A DNA stretch of 10,288 nt, from positions 1 to 10,288 of the forward strand of contig CAMWTX010000042.1 of assembly GCA_947177315.1 (NCBI GenBank). The letters run 5' to 3'. Position 1 is the stretch's first letter; each line of letters opens with the position of its first letter. Of the stretch, positions 1-5,253 are shown one piece after another. The position numbers and the translations under genes are program-made. Source of the stretch: an uncultured Bacteroidales bacterium (GTDB lineage: Bacteria; Bacteroidota; Bacteroidia; Bacteroidales; P3). The notes below the pieces were generated by a model. The model saw only the letters and a program-made list of their open reading frames with translations, was not told the origin of the DNA and did not search any database.

Positions 1-2
1 GG

Positions 3-62
3 CATACGATGGCCTCCCGACAAATGGAAAAGTTGAGGGAGGTCGTTGCCGTGGAAATATAA
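3..62 (+). CDS. C-terminal end of an unidentified gene (partial)
   Basis: The frame beginning at base 3 is open from the left edge and ends at a TAA at 60-62. It gives 19 residues ending in MEKLREVVAVEI, a charged, helix-like tail typical of a real protein C-terminus. A strong hairpin begins exactly at the stop codon, as expected for the end of a transcription unit. The piece is too short to assign a family. The neighbouring frame is also open from base 2, but it continues across the hairpin and antisense to the lipoprotein gene, so it is less likely to be real. Confidence 0.5.
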   Translation, partial: HTMASRQMEKLREVVAVEI

Positions 63-88
63 ATGGCCACCGCGCAGCGGTGGCCATT
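62..88. terminator. Strong hairpin terminator between convergent genes
   Basis: Bases 62-73 (AATGGCCACCGC) are perfectly complementary to 77-88, giving a 12-bp stem with a 3-base GCA loop. A short T run follows on the plus strand (CCTTT, 89-93). On the minus strand the stem is followed by TATATTT. It sits between a plus-strand stop at 60-62 and the minus-strand stop of the lipoprotein gene at 128-130, so a bidirectional terminator is the natural reading. The stem is seen directly; the function is inferred. Confidence 0.75.
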
Positions 89-127
89 CCTTTGGTATCT
101 TACAGGAGCGATGTTGGCGATGGCTTC

Positions 128-709
128 TTAGAAACAATTCTTAAACAATTCCTGAGGATAGAAAGTGTTGATGTCGTTGCGGGTGGAATCGTCCAGGCTG
201 AGGGTAAAGAACTTGGAGTTGGTGTAGTAGTCGGAATGCACCCTGTAGCTGCCCACGCTGTAGCGGTATCCGGGCGTGGAATCGGTGGCTACCGTCATGA
301 AGGTGTCGTCTGTGTAGAAAAGACCGTCCATGCGGATTTTCTGATGCTTGGTATCCAACAGATAATAACCCTTTACGTATTCGTTGTACATGTAGCGTTC
401 GGGATCGCGGTAGGAGGAATCGTGCCATGCGGCAATCGTGAGCATAAATTCTCCGCCTTTGGTAAAATTTCCTGAATCAATCTTTTGGGCGCATTCAATC
501 CTGAGCTCATGTTGGGAGTGGGAAAGATGCCGGAGGGTATCCCAAGTGGTGGAATCCAACATGAACTGGTATCTCACAAAGTCTTTTTCCTGCCAGACAC
601 CGTAGATGTCCATGGGTTTGTCTTCCCTGCACGAAGTGAAACATATCCCCCAAACGGCTCCTGCCAAAGCTACCGCGACTGCAACGCGGGTCAAAGAACG
701 AATTTTCAT
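128..709 (-). CDS. Putative lipoprotein of unknown function
   Basis: This encodes 193 residues. The N-terminus has basic residues (K2, R4, R8), a hydrophobic stretch (about 9-24) and a lipobox-like FTSC with the candidate lipidated cysteine at residue 27; Cys23 also lies in the hydrophobic end. The residues after Cys27 are REDKP. Acidic residues just after the cysteine resemble the surface-export signals known for some Bacteroidota lipoproteins, but the match is loose. The mature part starts with IYGVWQ and is rich in aromatic residues and short alternating stretches, suggesting a small beta-rich, possibly lipocalin-like fold; that is a guess from pattern alone. The gene stands alone, divergent from purD and convergent with the gene at the left edge. 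No Shine-Dalgarno sequence is visible. I do not recognise a family, and envelope location is the only functional statement I would make. Confidence 0.8.
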   Translation of the reverse strand: MKIRSLTRVAVAVALAGAVWGICFTSCREDKPMDIYGVWQEKDFVRYQFMLDSTTWDTLRHLSHSQHELRIECAQKIDSGNFTKGGEFMLTIAAWHDSSYRDPERYMYNEYVKGYYLLDTKHQKIRMDGLFYTDDTFMTVATDSTPGYRYSVGSYRVHSDYYTNSKFFTLSLDDSTRNDINTFYPQELFKNCF

Positions 710-724
710 AATCGCAAATGTTAT

Positions 725-741
725 ACCCTTTCGGCAAGGGT
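725..741. repeat. Short inverted repeat in the lipoprotein/purD divergent gap
   Basis: ACCCTT (725-730) and AAGGGT (736-741) can form a 6-bp stem with a 5-base TCGGC loop, followed on the plus strand by TTTTAAA. It lies 16 bases upstream of the lipoprotein start on the minus strand, so it would be in that gene's leader. It could be an operator, a leader hairpin or chance. The rest of the gap (710-821) is A/T-rich, with an 8-T run at 794-801. Confidence 0.35.
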
Positions 742-781
742 TTTAAACTGCGAAGTTACGCCTGACAACAGAAAAAAGCAA

Positions 782-789
782 TATCTTTA
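782..789 (+). promoter_or_regulatory. Candidate -7 element for purD
   Basis: TATCTTTA matches the Bacteroidota -7 consensus TAnnTTTG at all fixed positions but the last, and lies 32 bases before the purD ATG. No TTG-type -33 element is seen at the expected 19-21 base spacing, so this is a weak call. Confidence 0.3.
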
Positions 790-821
790 CACGTTTTTTT
801 TAATCTCATAACCTATCTGCT

Positions 822-2105
822 ATGAATATTTTGATTCTGGGCTCGGGTGGTCGTGAAAGTGCCTTGGCGTACAAATTGGCGCAGAGTCCGCGCACGGAAA
901 GCCTCTATGTGGCTCCCGGCAATGCAGGAACAGGCCTTTGGGCTCAAAACGTGGCCTTGGATCCCCTGAATTTTGCGCAGGTAAAAGACTTTATTATCGA
1001 ACATAAGGTGGAGATGCTGGTGGTGGGGCCGGAAGACCCCTTGGTGCAGGGCATACACGACTATTTTCTGGCGGATGCCAATTTCCGCGATTTGATTATT
1101 GTGGGGCCTTGTAAGGACGGCGCCCGGTTGGAGGGCAGCAAGCGGTTCGCCAAGGAGTTCATGCAACGGGCGGGCATCCCTACGGCGGCCTACGCTGTGT
1201 TCGAAAAAGGGCAGCTGGCACAAGCCAAGGCCTTTTTAAAGACCCTCAAACCGCCCTATGTGCTCAAGGCCGACGGTTTGGCGGCGGGCAAGGGGGTGTT
1301 GATAGAAAACAGCCTTGCCCAAGCCGAAAAAGCCTTGGAGGAGATGCTGGAAAACGAGATGTTCGGGGCGGCTTCGCGGCAGGTGGTGATCGAAGAGTTT
1401 CTGAGCGGCATCGAACTTTCGGTGTTCGTGCTGACCGATGGCACGCATTATAAGATTTTGCCCGAAGCCAAGGACTACAAGAAGATAGGCGAGGGCGACC
1501 GCGGCCTCAATACAGGTGGCATGGGTTCGGTTTCTCCGGTGGCCTTTGCCGATGCGGCCTTTATGAAAAAGGTGGAGGAACGTATCGTCAAGCCTACCTT
1601 GAACCAACTTGGAAAAGAAAAGATTCCTTATGCGGGCTTTCTGTTCATCGGCCTGATGAATGTGAAAGGTGAGCCTTACGTTATCGAATACAATGTGCGG
1701 ATGGGCGATCCTGAAACGGAGGCGGTGATGCCGCGCATCCAGAGCGATTTGGTGGAGGCCTTTATCGCCATGCACGAAAACCGTCTGGATGAAGTCGATT
1801 TGCAGATAGATCCCCGGCAGGCGCTTTGCGTGATGCTGGTTTCGGGCGGTTATCCGGAAGCCTATCAAAAGGGCTTTGAAGTGAAGGGTACCGAAAAGGT
1901 ATCTCCCGATACGCTTTTGTTCCATGCCGGAACCAAGCCGGATGTAACGGGCAGGCCGCTTACTTCGGGGGGGCGTGTGCTGGCGGTCGTTACCTTGGCC
2001 GAAGACTTGCCCTCGGCGATGGAAAAAACGTATGCCGAAGTGGAGAAAGTGGGTTTTGAAGGAATGTATTACCGCAAAGATATAGGAAAAGACCTATGCA
2101 GATAG
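822..2105 (+). CDS. purD: Phosphoribosylamine--glycine ligase (GAR synthetase, PurD)
   Basis: The product ligates glycine to 5-phosphoribosylamine using ATP, giving glycinamide ribonucleotide, the second step of de novo purine synthesis; it is cytoplasmic. The 427 residues match the usual length of the family. The N-terminal domain begins MNILILGSGGRESALAYKL. ATP-grasp features follow: GLAAGKG at 152-158, EEFLSGIE, GGMG at 232-235, and the acidic metal-binding segment E289/N291 running into RMGDPETE (293-300), the family signature. The C-terminal domain has FHAGTK and SGGRVL and ends in YRKDIG. One oddity is Ser in place of His in the family's usual GGREHA motif. The ATG at 822 fits the family N-terminus. 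The last 10 bases overlap the next gene, so it is probably the first gene of an operon with the M16 peptidases. It is full length with no sign of damage. Confidence 0.97.
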   Translation: MNILILGSGGRESALAYKLAQSPRTESLYVAPGNAGTGLWAQNVALDPLNFAQVKDFIIEHKVEMLVVGPEDPLVQGIHDYFLADANFRDLIIVGPCKDGARLEGSKRFAKEFMQRAGIPTAAYAVFEKGQLAQAKAFLKTLKPPYVLKADGLAAGKGVLIENSLAQAEKALEEMLENEMFGAASRQVVIEEFLSGIELSVFVLTDGTHYKILPEAKDYKKIGEGDRGLNTGGMGSVSPVAFADAAFMKKVEERIVKPTLNQLGKEKIPYAGFLFIGLMNVKGEPYVIEYNVRMGDPETEAVMPRIQSDLVEAFIAMHENRLDEVDLQIDPRQALCVMLVSGGYPEAYQKGFEVKGTEKVSPDTLLFHAGTKPDVTGRPLTSGGRVLAVVTLAEDLPSAMEKTYAEVEKVGFEGMYYRKDIGKDLCR

Positions 2106-3337
2106 ATTACGAACAGACCGTGCTGGATAATGGCTTGAAAGTGCAGGTGCATACCGACCGCAGCACGGCGATGGTGTCTTTCAATCTCGTTTATGACGTG
2201 GGGTCGAAAGACGAGAATCCTCAAAAGACGGGTTTCGCCCACCTTTTCGAGCATCTGATGTTCAGCGGTTCCAAGCATGTAAAGGATTTCGATACGGAGC
2301 TGGATAAGGTGGGGGCGGCCAACAACGCTTTTACCAACAACGATTTTACCGACTACTACATCACGATTCTGCCCGACGAACTGGAAACGGCCTTTCGCGT
2401 GGAAAGCGACAGGATGCAGTATCTGAACATTACCCGCAAGAAACTCAAGGTGCAGAAAGGCGTGGTGATTGAGGAATTCAAGGAACGTTGCCTCAACCAG
2501 CCCTACGGGGATGCGGATCTGCTCATAAGGCCGCTCTGCTACAAGGAGCATCCCTACGCTTGGTCCACCATCGGCAAGACGACCGAACATATCGAAAGCG
2601 TTACCTTGCAGGATGTGGAGGACTTTTATGCCACCTATTACAAGCCCGACAACGCCGTGCTTACCGTGGCAGGCCCGGTGGAGGCGCCACGGATATTCGA
2701 CCTGGCGCAGCGTTGGTTCGGAAAGATTCCCAAAGGCAACCGCAAGGAACGCAAGCTGCCGCAGGAACCCTTGCAGACCCAGGCGCGTTTGGTGCAGGTG
2801 GAGCGCAAGGTTCCCACCAACGCGATTTACAAGGCGTTTCACATCGGGCCGCGGATGAGCGATGATTTCTATGTGTTCGATTTGGTTTCCGATATCCTTT
2901 CCAATGGCGACTCTTCGCGTTTCCATACGACCTTGGTAAAGGAAAAGAAACTTTTCAACAGCGTGAACGCCTATGTTTCGGGCGATATCGAGCCGGGAAT
3001 GTTCCTGGTTTCGGGTTTTCTGGAAGAAGGCGTTCCGTTTGAAAAGGCGGAGGCGGCCATCAACGAAGAGATAGCCCGTATGGCGCAGACCGAAGTGGGG
3101 CGGGAGGAACTGCAGAAGGTCAAGAATAAATTGGAAACGGCATTGATGTTTTCGAATATGAAGGCCTTGGACAAGGCGATGAACCTCGGTTATTTCGAGC
3201 TGTTGGGCTCGGCGGCCTTGCTCAACGAGGAAGACCGTAAATACAGGGAGGTGCGGCCTGAGCGGATAAGGGAGGCTGTGGAACGTTGCCTTTGCCCTTC
3301 GAATGGCAGCACGATTTATTACCAGGCCGTCAAATAG
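2096..3337 (+). CDS. M16-family zinc metallopeptidase, catalytic subunit
   Basis: This 413-residue protein belongs to the M16 (pitrilysin / processing-peptidase) family, which cleaves peptides and unfolded proteins inside a clam-shaped chamber. The inverted zinc motif HxxEH is present as HLFEH at residues 49-53, within GFAHLFEHLMFSG. The downstream glutamate ligand is in VVIEEF, most likely E127. An N-terminal M16 domain (about 10-150) is followed by an M16 C-terminal domain (about 165-340). No signal peptide is seen, so it is probably cytoplasmic. Where single-chain members carry an Arg/Tyr substrate-binding pair in the second domain, this one has Lys282 and Asn289 (in LVKEKKLFN), so it likely needs a partner. 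The ATG at 2096 overlaps the purD stop (ATGCAGATAG), suggesting translational coupling. The next gene, 8 bases downstream, encodes the probable partner. Confidence 0.93.
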   Translation: MQIDYEQTVLDNGLKVQVHTDRSTAMVSFNLVYDVGSKDENPQKTGFAHLFEHLMFSGSKHVKDFDTELDKVGAANNAFTNNDFTDYYITILPDELETAFRVESDRMQYLNITRKKLKVQKGVVIEEFKERCLNQPYGDADLLIRPLCYKEHPYAWSTIGKTTEHIESVTLQDVEDFYATYYKPDNAVLTVAGPVEAPRIFDLAQRWFGKIPKGNRKERKLPQEPLQTQARLVQVERKVPTNAIYKAFHIGPRMSDDFYVFDLVSDILSNGDSSRFHTTLVKEKKLFNSVNAYVSGDIEPGMFLVSGFLEEGVPFEKAEAAINEEIARMAQTEVGREELQKVKNKLETALMFSNMKALDKAMNLGYFELLGSAALLNEEDRKYREVRPERIREAVERCLCPSNGSTIYYQAVK

Positions 3338-3345
3338 AAAAGAAA

Positions 3346-4608
3346 ATGAAATTCGATTACTCGAAATTAGAACCCGAAATACGGCATCTGCCCAACGGTA
3401 TTCCCGTGTATTGCTTTGCGGACAGCAGCTTGGAGCTGGTGCGCCTTGAATTTATCTTTGAGGCCGGCAGTTTCTTTCAGCAGAAGAAATTGCAGGCGGC
3501 GGCCTGTTGCTCGCTCACCGGAACGGGCACGCAGAATCTTTCGGCGCGGGAATGGTCGGAAAAACTCGATTACTATGGGGCGTACATAGAACGCTATCCC
3601 GACAAGGACCAGGCCACGATGGTGTTTTATTGCCTGAGCCGCTATTTGGACGAAATCATTCCTTTGTGCGAGGAGGCGGTCAAGCGTTCCGTTTTTCCGC
3701 AGGAAGAACTGGAGACCTATCTGCGCAAGCAGCACCGCAAGTTTCTGGTGAACCGGCAGAAGGTGTCGGAGGTTTCGCGCAATGCGTTTTATTCGCTTAT
3801 GTTCGGTTCGCATCCTTATGGGCAGACGGTGGCGGAAGAAGACTTTTCGGCGCTGAAAAGGGAGGACTTGCTGGCCTATTACCAACGGCTGTATGTGGCT
3901 CGGAACTGCAAGATTGTCTTGGCCGGAGGTTATACGGAAAAGCATTTCGCCTTGCTTGAATCCTGTTTTGGCGGAAAAGACTGGGCGGAATCCGGAAGCG
4001 GCGGGCTTTCGTTGCCGATGCCGGAGTTGTCCGATTTTGCGGGCGGCCAGCGTGTGGATAAACCCATGGAAGATGCCTTGCAGGCATCGGTGCGCATCGG
4101 TATGCCGCTCTGTCCGCTCGATGACCCCGATTTTGCGGCTTTCAAGGTAACCGATTATGTATTGGGCGGCTATTTCGGTTCCCGCCTGATGCGCAACATC
4201 CGCGAAGAAAAAGGCTATACTTACGGTATTTCCTCGTATATCGTGCCGTTGCGGCAGGTGCCGGTATGGATGATCAGTTCGGAGGTGAAGGCCGACTGCA
4301 CGGGCAAGGTGCTGGAAGAAATCGAGAAAGAGATAACCGCCTTGCAGAAGAAGCCGATACGGGATGCCGAGCTGGATATCGTGCGGCAGTCGTTTATGGG
4401 CGAATTCGTGCGCGAACTGGACGGCACTTTCGATTTGGCGGAACGCATGAAGTTCTTTATCCTTTGCGGCCTGGGCACGGATTTTTACCGGCGCAACGAG
4501 GAGGTTTTCTTTTCAATCACGCCCGAGGAAATCCGGCAGATGGCGCGCCGTTACCTTACGCCCGATAAGTTTTATACCGTAACTGCCGGAGCGAAAAACC
4601 AAGAATAA
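3346..4608 (+). CDS. M16-family peptidase-like protein, non-catalytic subunit
   Basis: This is a 420-residue M16-fold protein without a zinc site. At the position of HxxEH it reads LQAAACCSLT (residues 49-58), with none of the metal ligands. The C-terminal domain keeps the Arg/Tyr pair, R286 and Y293, in NIREEKGYTYGISSY, which in bacterial M16 heterodimers binds the substrate backbone. It therefore looks like the regulatory or substrate-binding half of a heterodimer with the upstream catalytic subunit. I chose the ATG at 3346, 8 bases after the upstream stop, because the protein then begins MKFDYSKLEPEIRHLPNG, like its family. A longer in-frame start at 3286 would overlap the upstream gene by 52 bases and add non-homologous residues. 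There is no signal peptide. The assignment to the fold is firm; heterodimer formation is inferred. Confidence 0.9.
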   Translation: MKFDYSKLEPEIRHLPNGIPVYCFADSSLELVRLEFIFEAGSFFQQKKLQAAACCSLTGTGTQNLSAREWSEKLDYYGAYIERYPDKDQATMVFYCLSRYLDEIIPLCEEAVKRSVFPQEELETYLRKQHRKFLVNRQKVSEVSRNAFYSLMFGSHPYGQTVAEEDFSALKREDLLAYYQRLYVARNCKIVLAGGYTEKHFALLESCFGGKDWAESGSGGLSLPMPELSDFAGGQRVDKPMEDALQASVRIGMPLCPLDDPDFAAFKVTDYVLGGYFGSRLMRNIREEKGYTYGISSYIVPLRQVPVWMISSEVKADCTGKVLEEIEKEITALQKKPIRDAELDIVRQSFMGEFVRELDGTFDLAERMKFFILCGLGTDFYRRNEEVFFSITPEEIRQMARRYLTPDKFYTVTAGAKNQE

Positions 4609-4620
4609 CAGGAAAGATGT

Positions 4621-4628
4621 TAAATTTG
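4621..4628 (+). promoter_or_regulatory. Candidate internal -7 element before the SPOR gene
   Basis: TAAATTTG fits the Bacteroidota -7 consensus TAnnTTTG exactly and lies 23 bases before the proposed ATG at 4652. No -33 TTG is visible at the right distance. It overlaps an imperfect inverted repeat (AAATTTGC at 4622-4629, GCTAAATTT at 4635-4643). It may give the SPOR gene its own transcript in addition to read-through from purD and the peptidases. Confidence 0.35.
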
Positions 4629-4651
4629 CTCCTTGCTAAATTTTGAATGAG

Positions 4652-5074
4652 ATGAGGTTGAGAATCGTTTTGTTTTTGCTGTTTGTTGCAGGGGCTTTGA
4701 CGGCTCAGGCGCAGACCTTGCCTTCTGTCTTGAACGAAATCGAATATCCGCATACGGTGGATACCTTGTTGCTCCGCCGTATGGAACACCGCTTGGAAAA
4801 ACAGTCCGAGGGGTACCGTATCCTTATCTTTTCGCAGAGCGGAAACCATTCCAAGAGCGCGGCCATCGAGGCCAAATCCGCTTTCGATCTGGTCTATCCC
4901 GAATGTAAGAGCTATATTTTGTTTGAAGAACCTTATTTTAAGGTAAAGGCCGGCAATTTCACCACGCGCGTGGATGCGGGCATCTTTTTGCGGAGCATCA
5001 AGAAAGACTATCCTTACGCATTTATCGTAAAGGATGTTTTGGACGTGAAGACTTACTTGGGATTGGGAGATTGA
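4652..5074 (+). CDS. Secreted SPOR-domain-like protein
   Basis: From the ATG at 4652 the protein has 140 residues. It opens with a clear signal peptide (MRLRIVLFLLFVAGALTAQA, probable cleavage near AQA/QT), so it is periplasmic. An in-frame TTG at 4643 would add three residues before this; the ATG gives the better signal peptide. After a charged linker, residues from about 54 to the end resemble the SPOR fold (about 80 residues, peptidoglycan-binding): GYRILIFSQSG, then KSAAIEAKSAFDLVYPE, then YFKVKAGNFTTRVDAGIFLRSIKKDYPYAFIVKD. The GNFTTR segment followed by a helix and a closing strand is typical of short Bacteroidota SPOR proteins. A role in cell-envelope or division-site biology is inferred from the domain. 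The gene follows the M16 pair after 43 bases, and its stop lies 6 bases from the 3' end of a convergent tRNA gene. Confidence 0.8.
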   Translation: MRLRIVLFLLFVAGALTAQAQTLPSVLNEIEYPHTVDTLLLRRMEHRLEKQSEGYRILIFSQSGNHSKSAAIEAKSAFDLVYPECKSYILFEEPYFKVKAGNFTTRVDAGIFLRSIKKDYPYAFIVKDVLDVKTYLGLGD

Positions 5075-5080
5075 AGAAAG

Positions 5081-5151
5081 TTGGCCAACCGGGATTCGAA
5101 CCCAGAATAACAGAACCAAAATCTGTTGTGTTACCGTTACACCATTGGCCA
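5081..5151 (-). tRNA. tRNA-Gln (anticodon UUG)
   Basis: Read on the minus strand, 71 bases fold as a tRNA. The acceptor stem TGGCCAA/TTGGCCA has seven pairs, with discriminator A at 5081. The D-stem is GTGT/ACAC, with loop AACGGTA. The anticodon stem is ACAGA/TCTGT, with loop TTTTGGT giving anticodon UUG, which reads CAA (Gln). The T-arm is CTGGG-TTCGAAT-CCCGG. The CCA tail is not encoded (the next bases are CTT), so it must be added after transcription. The gene is convergent with the SPOR gene, and no separate terminator is visible in the 6-base gap. Confidence 0.97.
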
Positions 5152-5166
5152 ATCGGAAACAGGGGG

Positions 5167-5196
5167 CAAAAATAGGCTTTTTTTTTGGAACCGCAA
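5167..5196 (-). promoter_or_regulatory. Promoter of tRNA-Gln
   Basis: On the minus strand TATTTTTG (5174 down to 5167) matches the Bacteroidota -7 consensus TAnnTTTG exactly. A TTG (5196 down to 5194) lies 19 bases upstream, the spacing known for the -33 element. The tRNA 5' end at 5151 is 16 bases beyond the -7 box, a normal short leader. This is the most convincing promoter in the window. Confidence 0.7.
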
Positions 5197-5253
5197 TGTT
5201 TTTGAGGGGAATCAGGATAAACAGGCTTTATAAAAGATTGTAAAATAGAGGAT

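Noticed and set aside
80..475. Plus-strand open frame across the lipoprotein gene
   Set aside because: It starts inside the terminator hairpin and is antisense to a protein with a convincing signal sequence. The frame stays open by codon bias.
1236..1925. 229-codon open frame antisense to purD
   Set aside because: It is a shadow of purD, rich in His and Arg, with no motif.
2069..2926. Long open frame (285 codons) antisense to the first M16 gene
   Set aside because: It lies wholly opposite a strongly recognised gene. Its composition (many His, Arg, Gly, Leu and Val) is that of a codon-bias shadow, and no motif is visible.
3286..3345. Upstream in-frame ATG for the second M16 protein
   Set aside because: It would overlap the preceding gene by 52 bases and add 20 residues unlike the family; the ATG at 3346 gives a normal N-terminus.
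4622..4643. AAATTTGC / GCTAAATTT inverted repeat before the SPOR gene as a terminator
   Set aside because: The stem is A/T-rich, bulged and overlaps a good -7 element. It is too weak to call a terminator.
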